Assembly (NCBI RefSeq): GCF_036250695.1 | Contig: NZ_CP109428.1 | Coordinates: 1 to 64,000 of the forward strand | DNA from: Streptomyces sp. NBC_01497 | GTDB lineage: Bacteria; Actinomycetota; Actinomycetes; Streptomycetales; Streptomycetaceae | Direction: 5' to 3' | Length of the DNA: 64,000 nucleotides | Shown: positions 17,715 through 26,939 of the stretch, in pieces | How the letters are laid out: each line of letters starts with the position of its first letter | Position numbering within the stretch: the stretch's first letter is position 1 | Translations under genes and position numbers: made by a program | Notes under the pieces: model-generated | Seen by the model: the letters and a program-made list of their open reading frames with translations, nothing else | Database searches by the model: none | Told to the model about the DNA's origin: nothing

Positions 17715-17942
17715 TGGCTGTCCGCTTTCCCTCTCGAAGTGTCTGCTCGATCTCGATCCGGAGGTCGGACCGAAGCCATCTCGTGTACAAGTTCAGCGCT
17801 CCGCGCTGCGAGGAACACGAGACCCCCGGGCAGCCGCCGGTCCCGCGGGTGCTGGGCGCTGAGTGAGGGGCATTGCGCAGGTTGGAATACGACGCATTAC
17901 CGGTACGACGCAGGACAGCCTCACGGACGGGTGGGTGGGCGT

Positions 17943-20492
17943 TCAGCGGCGGGTCAGGTCGGCGGCGTAGTCGGGGCTGAGGCCCTGGGCGTCGTCGCGC
18001 CAGCGGTCGGCGGTGTTCTGGTGGAAGCCGAGGAGTCTGCTCACGACGACTGCGGGCAGCTGGCCGGCCAGGTCCATCAGCGCGGTGTGCCGGGCGGCGC
18101 GAGGCCGCAGGCCGATCGCCTTGAGGCGGTGGGCGAGGTGGGAGGCGCTCATGGGGTGCGCGGCCTGGCCTCCGGGAAAGAGCCAGCCGGCGGAAGCGAG
18201 GGGCTCGGTGGCGCTGCGGCCCCGGGGGTGGTCGGCGAGGTGGCGCAGGAGGTCGTCGAGCGGGGCCGGCATGGGGGTGGGGTGGCTTCCCAGGCGTACC
18301 TGGAGGGTGCCGTCGTCGTGTTCGGTGAGGTGGTGGGTGGTCAGCAGGATGATGCGGGAGGGCGGTTGGGCGAACAGGAGAACGAGGAGGCCCGCGGCGC
18401 GGATCGTTGCGTCGAGGCCGGAGTCGGGGGCGTGGGCGAGGCGGCGGACCAGCGCCCAGCGGCGGTCGTGCAGGATTTTCTCCGTGCCGGACTGGTGCAG
18501 GCGCGCGGAGGCGTGGAGGGGCGGGTAGCCGTGGCGGGCGGTCCACTGCAGGAAGAGGCCGACGCGGGCGCGGGCGGGTGCTCCCTGCGCGAGCCAGGCG
18601 TCGAGGTGTTCCTGGCGGCAGGTGCGCAGGGTGAGGCCCTGGCCGTGCAGGTGGGCCAGGAAGCGGATGGCGACGCCGATTTCGCCGCGCACGCCGTCGG
18701 CCTGGCCGCGGGTCGTGGAGGTGAGGGTGCGGGTCGTGGGGGCGCGGGTCGTGGGGGTTTTGCGGGGCCGGCGCAGGCGGCGCAGGTGGTGCCAGGTGGT
18801 GTAGCTGCGCAGGGCGCGGCGGTCGTCGCCGGCGGGGATGCGGGCGTAGGCGGCCGTCAGCCAGCGTTCCAGGTGGGCGAGGTGTTCGTCGCGGGCGGGC
18901 AGCGCTCCGCCCGCGACGAGGGCGGCGCGTAAATGGTCGACGGACTTGGCCGGCCGGCAGGCGTCGAGGGTCTCGTGGGTGACGGGCCGGCCGGTGGCCA
19001 CGAGCTGGTCCAGGATCGGGCGGCAGCCCGAGGCGGGGGCCAGCTTTTTCAGGAGTGCCTCGGGAGTGGTGCGCAGCAGGGCGTCCCGTACGGGCTGAAG
19101 GACGGCGGGCACGGTGGCGTCGGGGCCGCCGAGGACCTGGTCGAGCTGGTGGCGGGCGGCGCAGGCGGCGCAGCGGCCGAAGTCGCGCAGCCGGTCGATG
19201 CCGTGGCAGTCGCGGCAGGGGCGGCGGGCGGTGGGGTGGTGCTTCCAGCACGTTTCGCACAGGGGTTCGCCGTCCGGGGTGCGGCCGTAGCGGCGGCGGG
19301 GGCGGTTGCACAGGTGGCAGGCCGGTCGGGGTTCGCCGCACGAGCGGCACAGGGCCGCTCCTGTCGGGGAGCGGTAGAAGACACGGCGCCGGCGGCGGCA
19401 GCGGCTGCAGGTCTGCTCGGGGCGGACCTTCGCGGTGCAGGTCAGGCACAGGGGCCGGGGGGAGTTCGCGGCGCGGCAGGGGCGGGTGCGTCCGCACTGT
19501 GAGCAGGTCGCGGTCGGAGGCCGGTAGCAGCGCTGGCAGACCGGGCCGGTCTCTGCGCGGCCGGCGCTGGGGCGGAGGTCGCCGCATACCGAGCACACCC
19601 GGTCCGTGCAGCCCGTCTTGCGGTAGCAGGTGGTGCACAGGGGCTCGCCGTCCTGCGTGCGGGCGGCGGGTGTCGCGCTGTTCCCGCACCCGGCGCAGGG
19701 GCGCCGGCGCGGCTTGTTCCAGCAGTTCTTGCAGCAGCGCACCCCGTCCTGGACCAGGTCGAGGGGAAGGTGGTGCCCGCAGGAGGGGCACGGCGGGTAC
19801 ACGACGCCCCTGGCGCCGCGGGCGGTCAGCTCCTGGACCAGCCGCAGTGCGGCCGGCGGGCCGAGCGCGCCCCGGCCCTCCAGCAGGCCCGGGACGTCCT
19901 CCAACGCCCACAGCAGTCGCAACTGGCGGGCCCGGCCGCGCGCGGCGGCCTGGATCGCCGCGGCGACGTCCTCGCCCGGCAGATCGTCGGCCACCGCCAT
20001 GACGCGGGCGGTCAGTTCGGCCAGGACGTCGCGGCCCTCGTCGGGCGGGTGGGCCTTGCAACGCGGCCGGCCCTCGCGGTCCCGGCCCGCGAAGTCGCAG
20101 CTCCCGCACACGGTGCAGGGATTGGCCAGCGCACTCAGGCGTGCCACGCACGACGCGCACACCCGTACCGTGCCGGGCGGCGTCGCAAGGACCCGCGGGC
20201 GCTCGCAGCGCTGGCAGTGCGGCAACCGCACCCGCACCGCGCCCTCCGTCTGCAGCGCGGCGACCAGCCGGCTTACCGACGTCGGACCCTGCGCCCGGCC
20301 CGAGACGAGCAGCAGCGGATCGGCCGCGAGCGCCGCAGCCAGCTCACGGCGCTCGAAGACCCGCCGCACGGCCCGCCGCAACACACCCACGACCGCCGAA
20401 GCGTCCAGCTGCGGCTCGAAGCCGGCAACCGCCGCGGCCACCAGCTCCTCCGCCTCGGACACGCTCCCCACTCCCGGTCCGCCCGTGCCCAT
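17943..20492 (-). CDS. large Cys-rich protein with C-terminal tyrosine-recombinase-like domain
   Basis: 849 residues. About residues 95-480 contain roughly 17 CxxC knuckles (CQRC, CASC, CPSCG, CAGCG, CSVCG, CSQCG, CRSCG, CETC, CRDC and others), a tandem zinc-ribbon array. The C-terminal 250 residues resemble a tyrosine recombinase catalytic domain: LLFAQPPSRIILL (first Arg), RPRAARHTALMDLA (Arg/His box) and LLGFHQNTADRW; the usual Tyr is Trp here, and the only nearby Tyr is in SPDYAADL. It is the last of three tightly packed minus-strand genes, 3 bases after the HTH gene. It probably binds DNA through the zinc array and acts with the upstream recombinase; catalytic competence is uncertain. 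Confidence 0.7.
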   Translation of the reverse strand: MGTGGPGVGSVSEAEELVAAAVAGFEPQLDASAVVGVLRRAVRRVFERRELAAALAADPLLLVSGRAQGPTSVSRLVAALQTEGAVRVRLPHCQRCERPRVLATPPGTVRVCASCVARLSALANPCTVCGSCDFAGRDREGRPRCKAHPPDEGRDVLAELTARVMAVADDLPGEDVAAAIQAAARGRARQLRLLWALEDVPGLLEGRGALGPPAALRLVQELTARGARGVVYPPCPSCGHHLPLDLVQDGVRCCKNCWNKPRRRPCAGCGNSATPAARTQDGEPLCTTCYRKTGCTDRVCSVCGDLRPSAGRAETGPVCQRCYRPPTATCSQCGRTRPCRAANSPRPLCLTCTAKVRPEQTCSRCRRRRRVFYRSPTGAALCRSCGEPRPACHLCNRPRRRYGRTPDGEPLCETCWKHHPTARRPCRDCHGIDRLRDFGRCAACAARHQLDQVLGGPDATVPAVLQPVRDALLRTTPEALLKKLAPASGCRPILDQLVATGRPVTHETLDACRPAKSVDHLRAALVAGGALPARDEHLAHLERWLTAAYARIPAGDDRRALRSYTTWHHLRRLRRPRKTPTTRAPTTRTLTSTTRGQADGVRGEIGVAIRFLAHLHGQGLTLRTCRQEHLDAWLAQGAPARARVGLFLQWTARHGYPPLHASARLHQSGTEKILHDRRWALVRRLAHAPDSGLDATIRAAGLLVLLFAQPPSRIILLTTHHLTEHDDGTLQVRLGSHPTPMPAPLDDLLRHLADHPRGRSATEPLASAGWLFPGGQAAHPMSASHLAHRLKAIGLRPRAARHTALMDLAGQLPAVVVSRLLGFHQNTADRWRDDAQGLSPDYAADLTRR

Positions 20493-20495
20493 CCG

Positions 20496-20873
20496 CTACT
20501 GCTCCTTGATCACGCGGGCCCGCCTGGGCCGCAACCCGTCCAACGACTGCGAAGCCTGCTGCCCCGCACCCCCGCCACCCGCCCGGCCCGGCCCGCCCTG
20601 CTCGCCGGCCGCTTTCCTCGCCCGGCCCTGGACCACGACCGGCTCGATCAGCTCCTCCATCGAGCAGCCCAGGATGTCCAGCAGCGCCATCAGCGTGCGC
20701 AGGCTCAACCGCTCAGGCCGCTCGGTCACCAGCCGGTAGGTCTGACTCGCCGACAGCACCACCCCGCGCTCGGCCAGCAACGGAATCAGGTCCGTCGTCG
20801 CGAACAGCGAGCACCGCGTCGCCAGCAGCTCCCGCAGATGCCAGCGATAGTCCAGCTCCCGCGACATGTTCAA
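20496..20873 (-). CDS. small XRE/Cro-type helix-turn-helix regulator
   Basis: 125 residues. The helix-turn-helix is LLAERGVVLSASQTYRLVTE (near 30-50), followed by RLSLRTLMALLDILGCSMEE, a layout of Xre-like regulators. A Gly/Ala/Arg-rich tail follows. It lies between two recombinase genes with gaps of 6 and 3 bases, so it is co-transcribed and probably controls the operon or acts as a recombination directionality factor. The divergent palindromes at 22001-22085 are possible binding sites. Confidence 0.8.
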   Translation of the reverse strand: MNMSRELDYRWHLRELLATRCSLFATTDLIPLLAERGVVLSASQTYRLVTERPERLSLRTLMALLDILGCSMEELIEPVVVQGRARKAAGEQGGPGRAGGGGAGQQASQSLDGLRPRRARVIKEQ

Positions 20874-20879
20874 TACTCC

Positions 20880-22073
20880 TCAATGGCCCCCGCGCAGTGC
20901 CTCATCCAGGACCCTACGCATCATCGAGTTCATGAAATCGCCGCTCACCCCCGCATACAGGGCCGTCGTGGAGGCGTAACGGTGCCCGACCTGGCGCTGC
21001 ACGAACGCCGGGTCCACCCCGTCCTCGATCTGATGGGTGACATAGCTGTGCCGCAGACAGTGCGGCACCAGCGACCGCTCCATCCCCAACGCGTCCCGGT
21101 AGGCGGAAAACCGGGCCTCGATCTCCCGCCGCGCCAGCCGGCCGCCCCGCTCGGTCGGCCACAGCGCCCCGCCCTCCCCCACCGCGTACCTGGGCCGCAC
21201 CACCGCCACGTACTCCGCCAGCGCCTCCACCGCCCACGGCATCACCGACAACACCATCCGCCGCCGCGGCGCAGAGCCCCGACTCCGCTTCCCGAACCGC
21301 ACCTGCACCGCCCCCAGCGACCCCAACTCCGGCGCCCTCGCACTGCGGTAGAGGTCCTCCACATCCAGCCGCGACGCCTCCGTACACCGCAGACCCCACC
21401 CGTAGATCACCTTGAAGACCGTCGCGTCCCGATACGCCGCCACCATCCCCTTGCGCCCCGAGACCCCGGCCCGCTCCACCTGCCCGTCCGCATAGTCCAG
21501 CAGCGCCTGGACCTCCTCACGCGTCATCGGCCGCCGCCGCGGATCCCCCTCGTACTCCGTCAGATGCGCCAGCGTGTTCCACTCATGGCACACCTGCACC
21601 GGATGCGACCCGAAACGCTCCTCACACTCCTCCGGCCACTGGTAATGCGGCGAGGTCACGTAGTCACAAAACAGCCGCAACGCCGTCTGATACTGACGCA
21701 CCGTCGACGGCGCCCGACCCAACTCCCCCAACAAATGAGCCGTCCACTCATCACAGTCCGCGGCCGACCACTGCCACGGAAACCCGTTCGTCCACACCCC
21801 GAAATGCCGCACCGCCGCCACCCGCCCCGCGACCGTCGCCGCCTGCAACCCCCGCCCCCCACGCTGCTGCCGCCCCCACCCCTCCAATATCGCCTCGAAC
21901 ACCACATCCTGCGGACGCAACAACGACACACCCGACGCCAACACCCCCCGCGCCGACCCCTCAAACCCTGCCAAAACAGACCCCCAGCCACCGCACGGAA
22001 CATGCATCCAATGCACGAAGCGATACCCGTAGAATCCTCCCGCAACACCCACAAACCAGCCCCACCAACGCAT
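20880..22073 (-). CDS. tyrosine recombinase / phage-type integrase
   Basis: 397 residues from the longest start. The N-terminal SAM-like core-binding domain (STVRQYQTALRLFCDYV) is followed by a complete catalytic domain: first Arg in GWGLRCTEASRLDVEDL, His-x-x-Arg in VPHCLRHSYVTHQ, His in VGHRYASTTALY and nucleophile Tyr in ALYAGVSGD. The true start is uncertain; the first 22-60 residues are atypical, and the Met at 22007 lies inside a repeated palindrome. It heads a three-gene operon with an HTH protein and a Cys-rich recombinase-like protein, an arrangement suggesting cooperative site-specific recombination. Confidence 0.88.
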   Translation of the reverse strand: MRWWGWFVGVAGGFYGYRFVHWMHVPCGGWGSVLAGFEGSARGVLASGVSLLRPQDVVFEAILEGWGRQQRGGRGLQAATVAGRVAAVRHFGVWTNGFPWQWSAADCDEWTAHLLGELGRAPSTVRQYQTALRLFCDYVTSPHYQWPEECEERFGSHPVQVCHEWNTLAHLTEYEGDPRRRPMTREEVQALLDYADGQVERAGVSGRKGMVAAYRDATVFKVIYGWGLRCTEASRLDVEDLYRSARAPELGSLGAVQVRFGKRSRGSAPRRRMVLSVMPWAVEALAEYVAVVRPRYAVGEGGALWPTERGGRLARREIEARFSAYRDALGMERSLVPHCLRHSYVTHQIEDGVDPAFVQRQVGHRYASTTALYAGVSGDFMNSMMRRVLDEALRGGH

Positions 22074-22085
22074 GCATCCAATGCA
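22001..22085. repeat. 15-bp direct repeat with internal palindrome, att or operator candidate
   Basis: CATGCATCCAATGCA occurs at 22001-22015 and 22071-22085, 70 bases apart. Each copy contains the dyad TGCAT-CCA-ATGCA. The pair lies at the very start of the integrase gene and immediately upstream of the ATP-grasp gene, whose normal start codon seems lost. The repeats could be recombination (att/arm) sites for the integrase or a double operator for the divergent promoters. Confidence 0.55.
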
Positions 22086-22177
22086 ATTCCACGCGGTCGC
22101 GACGCCTTCTCGTCCTGGGCGCAGGGAATCGTCTCTTCAGGGAATACGGACTGCGAGCGATCGGCGGCGAGTACCCC

Positions 22178-23353
22178 GTGGTGCTGCTCGACGAGCACGC
22201 TCCGGTCTGGGCCCGTGCTCACGCCGTGCAGACACTCAACGTCGACCTCCACGACGAGACGGCGCTGCTCGCGGCCGGCCAGCGCATCGCTTCCCAGTAC
22301 GGTGTCAGCGGCGTGGTCACCTACATGGAGCACCATGTGACCGCGGCCGCGCGACTCGCCGAGCAGCTCGGCGTTCCGGGCAACAAGCCGGAGGCGATCG
22401 CCGCGGCACGCGACAAACACCGCACACGAACCCTGTTGGCCGCCGCAGGGGTCCCCTCGGCCCGCTCCGTCCTCGCGCCGTCCGAGCAGGACGCCATTGC
22501 GTACGCCGCGGAGCTGGGCTACCCGGTGGTGGTCAAGCCGCGCGGGATGGGTGGGAGTGCCGGGGTGCGCCGCGCCGACACCACCCGGCAGGTCCGCGAC
22601 GCCTACCGCACCGCGCGCTCAGCACGCGTCTTGGGTCTGGAGAACGCGGGTGAGCAAGGGGTGCTGGTGGAGCAGTACCTGGACGGGCCGGAGATCAGCG
22701 TCGAGTGCGTCGCGCTGGGCCGCGGCCAGGTGCACGTCGTCGCCGTCACGCGCAAGGAGTTGGGGCCGGAGCCGGCTTTCGAAGAAGTCGGCCACGTCGT
22801 CGACTCCCACGAGCCACTGCTTGCCAACCCGCGGATTCAGGAGGTCGCCACCGCGGCGCTCGACGCTGTCGGCATCGTCACCGGCGTGCACCACGTGGAA
22901 ATGCGCCTGTTGGGTGGCGTGCAACCGCACATCATCGAAATCAATGCCCGCCTGGGCGGCGATCTGATCCCGCACCTGGTGCGCCTGGCCACCGGGGTGG
23001 ACCTTGCTCTGATCGCCGCCGGCCTGGCCGTAGGTGAGCCAATCGGCCCCGAGGACCTCCAGCACACCGCGACGGGTTGTGCCGCAGTGCGATTCATCTA
23101 CCCGGCCGGTACCGGGCAGCTCAGTGAGCTGACGACGCCGCAGGTGGACGCGAGCTGGCTCGACACGTACACGCGCACAGCGAGGCCGGGCCAGCAGGTG
23201 ACCGCTCCCCCACAGGCCACCCTCCTGGATCGCCTGGTGCACATCGTGGTCACCGGGGATACCCCGCAGACCTGCCAGGACCGTATCGCTCAAGTCGAGC
23301 GGATCACGACGCACACGGTCCTTCCGACTCAGGCCACGGCATGCGTCGCCTGA
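22178..23353 (+). CDS. ATP-grasp ligase, first gene of a small biosynthetic-type cluster
   Basis: 391 residues from GTG 22178. ATP-grasp signatures: GYPVVVKPRGMGGSAGV (ATP-binding lysine loop), VLVEQYLDGPEISVECVA, and HHVEMRLLGGVQPHIIEINA ending in the metal-binding E-x-NAR. It is closest to carboxylate-amine ligases of the D-Ala-D-Ala/carnosine-synthase type, which join amino acids or form amides. The same frame continues upstream as RRLLVLGAGNRLFREYGL, a typical first strand, back to about 22094, but no ATG or GTG is available there; the 5' end appears disturbed next to the direct repeats. It overlaps the next gene by 13 bases. Confidence 0.82.
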   Translation: MVLLDEHAPVWARAHAVQTLNVDLHDETALLAAGQRIASQYGVSGVVTYMEHHVTAAARLAEQLGVPGNKPEAIAAARDKHRTRTLLAAAGVPSARSVLAPSEQDAIAYAAELGYPVVVKPRGMGGSAGVRRADTTRQVRDAYRTARSARVLGLENAGEQGVLVEQYLDGPEISVECVALGRGQVHVVAVTRKELGPEPAFEEVGHVVDSHEPLLANPRIQEVATAALDAVGIVTGVHHVEMRLLGGVQPHIIEINARLGGDLIPHLVRLATGVDLALIAAGLAVGEPIGPEDLQHTATGCAAVRFIYPAGTGQLSELTTPQVDASWLDTYTRTARPGQQVTAPPQATLLDRLVHIVVTGDTPQTCQDRIAQVERITTHTVLPTQATACVA

Positions 23354-24567
23354 TCCCGCCGTACGTTCCGCAGATCCCGATCCTCTCGCCTGCCGCCGAG
23401 GGGACCCCACGAGCCGGTCTCGCTGCGATCGTCACCCCCGACGAGGCTGGGATCCGGTACGTATCCGCACTGCACGAGCACGGTTGGCGGGCGCTCAGCC
23501 TTACGACCGAACCCATCGGCGTTGCCCCGGTCCACTTCCCCTACGACGGGCAGCTGCAGTTCTCCGGCGACGTGGCCGGCGCTGCGGCCACCCTCAGTTC
23601 CCTCGACGTCCAGATTGTGCTGGCCGGCTCGCCCAGGGCGGTCCGCTTGGCCGACGAGTTGGCGGCACGGCTGGCGCTGCCAGGCAACGACCTGTTCCTT
23701 CAGGGGTATCGCACTGACATCGCTGAGACAGCTCTGGCGTTGCGCGGCGCAACGCTGCCCACTGCGCTGACAGTGCGAGTTCATGGCCAGCAGACGGCAC
23801 TGCCCTCGGCCGTCTTCTCGCAGGTCCCGGAAGTCGTCCTGCACCACCCCGACCCCGCCTACTCTGACGCGGGCATCCCGTGCCGATCCGTGCAGGACCT
23901 CCAGGCTGCATGGGCGCGCCTACTGGAGACCACACCGCCTGCCGACACCTATGTGCTGCAGGAGCGGCCGCCCGGAATGATGTATCACCTCGACACGGTC
24001 ACAGTGCCCGCCGGGATCGCACCCGAACACCGAGTCACCGCCCTGTGGGCACAGCCTCGCGACGACGATCTCACTCTGGTGCAGCGCTTCGACCTGGTCC
24101 GCGGCGAGACCCTCATCGCTCGCTGCCTCAGCCGTTGTCTGCAACCGGCGTTGACCGCCCTCGGGGTTCGCTTCGGCCCGTCACGGGCGCGCATGGCGCT
24201 CCTGCCCGATCGGGGGCCGGTCCTGCTCTCGGTCGTGCCCGGCCCCCACCCCGACATCGCCGTACATACCATGCGCGACCTCGTGGGCGATGCCGCAGCC
24301 CAGGCCGCGCATCTGGCCACAGCACGCCGCCTCTGCGCCCCCGGCGGCCGAGACCAGGCACCACAGGCCTCGCGGGCCGTGGCAAAAATCCGGTTGGCGT
24401 CGTGCCCGCCTGCGGTGGCGACGGCCGCCCGGCATCTGCCCACCCGAACTGCTGACGAGGGACTGGACTCCGGCCCAGGCCCGGCCTGGCTGCTGCTGAC
24501 CGCCGACGATGCCGCAGCCATCGACCGCGACGTCGCCACGCTCAAGTCAGCCGCGACCATGCCGTGA
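23341..24567 (+). CDS. divergent ATP-grasp-like protein
   Basis: 408 residues, starting at ATG 23341 inside the end of the previous gene. The fold order is ATP-grasp-like: a Rossmann start LAAIVTPDEAGIRYVSAL, a central segment with TYVLQERPPGMMYHLDTVTV in place of the usual E-x-x-GxEY.V strand, and GPSRARMALL..RGPVLLSVVPGP in place of the E-x-NAR metal site. Key ATP- and metal-binding residues are thus not conserved, so it may be a substrate-binding partner or a pseudoenzyme of the first ligase. Its stop overlaps the transporter start by GTGA, showing tight co-expression. Confidence 0.65.
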   Translation: MRRLIPPYVPQIPILSPAAEGTPRAGLAAIVTPDEAGIRYVSALHEHGWRALSLTTEPIGVAPVHFPYDGQLQFSGDVAGAAATLSSLDVQIVLAGSPRAVRLADELAARLALPGNDLFLQGYRTDIAETALALRGATLPTALTVRVHGQQTALPSAVFSQVPEVVLHHPDPAYSDAGIPCRSVQDLQAAWARLLETTPPADTYVLQERPPGMMYHLDTVTVPAGIAPEHRVTALWAQPRDDDLTLVQRFDLVRGETLIARCLSRCLQPALTALGVRFGPSRARMALLPDRGPVLLSVVPGPHPDIAVHTMRDLVGDAAAQAAHLATARRLCAPGGRDQAPQASRAVAKIRLASCPPAVATAARHLPTRTADEGLDSGPGPAWLLLTADDAAAIDRDVATLKSAATMP

Positions 24568-25835
24568 CCGCGCTCACGGCGCCCTGCCCGTCCTCTGTCC
24601 TCGGAGAGCTCGTGCCTGTCTCCTCCCCTCCACTCGGGCCCGACATGTCGGCCAACGCCGCGCACCAAATCGGCTATCGGGACGTGATGCGCCTGCCCCA
24701 CACCGCGCGGCTCCTGTCCGGCAGCCTCATCGGCCGGCTGCCCGGCGCCATGATCCCCCTCGCCCTCCTGAGGGCAGAGCCCTCTCACGGCATCGCCTTC
24801 GCCAGCGTCCTGGCTTCCCTGTACCTGCTGTCCGCCGCGGTCGGAGGACCGCTCGTCAGCCGGCTGGTAGACCGATACGAACCGAGATGGGTCCTGTCCG
24901 CGACGTCCGCGGTGAGCAGCCTCGCGCTGCTGGCTCTGGTCTGCGGCCGGCAACAGACCATCGTAGGCGGCGCCGTGCTGATCGCCGGGGCCCTCGCGCC
25001 GCCGCTGGACGCCACGGTGCGGGCGCTGTGGCCGACCCTCACGCCCAGCGGTCACCATCTGCGCCGCATGCTCGCCCTGGACACCTCCGCGCAGGAACTC
25101 CTCTACATTGCAGGTCCTCTGCTGGTCGCCACCCCCGCTCTGGCGGCCGGTGCCGGGATGGCGTTCGTTGCGGACGCGGTGCTGAGCATGCTCGGCACCG
25201 CGCTGGTCCTCACCGCTGTTCCGGCACGACGCTTGGCCGCCTCCCGGACAGCAGTGCAGCGGACCGGCCCGTTACGCTCAGCCGATATTCGGCTGCTGTG
25301 CCTGGCGATGGTGTGCGCCGGCGGCCCCATCGGCGCTGTCACGGTCATCGCGCTCCGCGCGGCGAACCACATCGAGGCGCCAGCTCTCGCCAGCGCGCTG
25401 CCAGCTGCCCTGTCCGTGGGCGCTGTCGTAGGCGGGCTTCTGCACGGGCGCCGCACATGGCAAGCACACCCTCTGCAACAACTCACCGTGCTCTGCTCGC
25501 TGTTCGCCCTCGGTTGGCTTCCCTTCAGCGTTGCGCACGACCCGCTCGGCATCACCGCGACCACGTTTCTTGCGGGCCTGGCCATGGCTCCCCTCATCTC
25601 CGGCGCCTATCTCGCCGCCACGGAGCTCGCGCCGCCGGGCCACTCAGCCGAGACCAACGCGCTCGTGGCCTCGGCCCTGGGCATCGGATGCGCCCTGGGT
25701 ACGGCGACCGCCGGCATCATCTCCAGCACCCTTCAACTGCCCGCAGCGGCCGCTGCCGCCACCGCAGCCGCACGCCGCAGGAAGGGAACAGCCGGACACG
25801 GACGAGGACGATCGCAATCTAAAAGGCACGCCTGA
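24564..25835 (+). CDS. major facilitator superfamily transporter
   Basis: 423 residues with about 11-12 hydrophobic segments. The loop between helices 2 and 3 carries GGPLVSRLVDRYEPRWVL, the degenerate G-x-x-x-D-R-x-x-R MFS signature, and the C-terminus is a short basic cytoplasmic tail (AARRRKGTAGHGRGRSQSKR). It overlaps the ATP-grasp-like gene by 4 bases. Its place inside a biosynthetic-type operon suggests export of, and self-resistance to, the cluster's product; substrate unknown. Confidence 0.85.
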   Translation: MTALTAPCPSSVLGELVPVSSPPLGPDMSANAAHQIGYRDVMRLPHTARLLSGSLIGRLPGAMIPLALLRAEPSHGIAFASVLASLYLLSAAVGGPLVSRLVDRYEPRWVLSATSAVSSLALLALVCGRQQTIVGGAVLIAGALAPPLDATVRALWPTLTPSGHHLRRMLALDTSAQELLYIAGPLLVATPALAAGAGMAFVADAVLSMLGTALVLTAVPARRLAASRTAVQRTGPLRSADIRLLCLAMVCAGGPIGAVTVIALRAANHIEAPALASALPAALSVGAVVGGLLHGRRTWQAHPLQQLTVLCSLFALGWLPFSVAHDPLGITATTFLAGLAMAPLISGAYLAATELAPPGHSAETNALVASALGIGCALGTATAGIISSTLQLPAAAAAATAAARRRKGTAGHGRGRSQSKRHA

Positions 25836-25968
25836 CCACCGCTTTCCCCCAACGCTGAGAAACGGTGCACCCGCCAGTAGCTGCTCAGGGGATCGCGATC
25901 CGACACACGCTCGTCGCAGCCGCAAGGCCCCAAACTCACCCATTCCTGCCTCGAAAGGCCACCACCCC

Positions 25969-26919
25969 ATGTCTGTCCATGCTCCGTCCATCAATCCGGC
26001 GTTCCTGGCTGACGTGCGCGACGGGCTGCTCGCCCGCCCGAAGTTCCTGTCGCCCACCTGGCTGTACGACACGGCCGGCAGTCGACTGTTCGAGGAAATC
26101 ACACGGCTTCCCGAGTACTACCCCACGTCGGCCGAGACCGAAATCCTCACCGCGCACAGCTCCGACATCGCCCGCCGCACTCAGCCCACCACTCTCGTCG
26201 AGCTGGGCTCGGGATCCTCTACGAAGACCCGGCTGTTGATCGACGCGGCCCGGGCCGCCGGCCACCTCGCGCGTTACGTACCCGTCGACGTGTCCGAGGA
26301 TGCCCTCATCGATGCCGCTCGCGCTCTCAAATCCGACTACCCGAACCTGAGCATCGAGCCGAAGATCGACGACTTCACCGGTCCTTTCCCTTTGCCAGCA
26401 GCATCACGACGCGTCATCGCCTTCCTCGGTGGAACATTCGGCAACCTCCTCCCCGATGCGCGGCATCGATTCCTGACCTCTCTCCGGGCCCAGATGAGTG
26501 CTGGCGACACGCTGCTTCTAGGCGCCGACCTGGTCAAGGAGTCCGCCGTGATCGTGCGTGCGTACGACGACGCCGCCGGGATCACCGCCGCGTTCAACGT
26601 CAACGTGCTGGTCCGCCTCAACCGCGAACTGGGATGCGACTTTGACATCCCAGCCTTCCAACACATCGCCCATTGGGACGTCGAGCACGAGTGGATCGAG
26701 ATGCGGCTGCGCTCCCTCAAGGCCCAGACCGTACGCGTGCCTGCCCTCGGCCTCACCGTCGCCTTCGACGCAGACGAAGAGCTGCGCACGGAGATATCTG
26801 CGAAATTCCGGCCGGCCAGGCTCGCCGCAGAACTCTCTGCGGCCGGACTGCCGGTGCAGGGGTGGTGGACGGACCACGCCACCCGCTACGGCGTCGCGCT
26901 CGCCGGTCTGCACGTCTGA
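25969..26919 (+). CDS. egtD: EgtD-like L-histidine N-alpha-methyltransferase
   Basis: 316 residues, close to the family length (about 320). ATG 25969 is preceded by GAAAGG about 10 bases upstream. Family features: SPTWLYDTAGSRLFEEIT and LPEYYPTSAETEIL (substrate-binding N-terminal helix region), VELGSGSSTKTRLLIDA (SAM-binding motif I), YVPVDVSEDAL (motif II) and RVIAFLGGTFGNLLP. EgtD trimethylates histidine to hercynine for ergothioneine. No egtA, egtB, egtC or egtE lies nearby; instead two ATP-grasp proteins and an exporter do, so the enzyme may serve a specialised product built on methylated histidine or a related amino acid (inference). Confidence 0.85.
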   Translation: MSVHAPSINPAFLADVRDGLLARPKFLSPTWLYDTAGSRLFEEITRLPEYYPTSAETEILTAHSSDIARRTQPTTLVELGSGSSTKTRLLIDAARAAGHLARYVPVDVSEDALIDAARALKSDYPNLSIEPKIDDFTGPFPLPAASRRVIAFLGGTFGNLLPDARHRFLTSLRAQMSAGDTLLLGADLVKESAVIVRAYDDAAGITAAFNVNVLVRLNRELGCDFDIPAFQHIAHWDVEHEWIEMRLRSLKAQTVRVPALGLTVAFDADEELRTEISAKFRPARLAAELSAAGLPVQGWWTDHATRYGVALAGLHV

Positions 26920-26939
26920 GTCGATCACCAGGAGGACCT

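Noticed and set aside
17707..20160. 817-codon minus-strand frame overlapping the Cys-rich gene
   Set aside because: Composition is Pro/Arg-only low complexity; the other minus frame (17943-20492) has regular CxxC motifs and operon spacing.
19770..22340. 856-codon plus-strand frame through the recombinase operon
   Set aside because: Antisense to three recognisable genes; no domain and extreme His/Arg/Pro bias.
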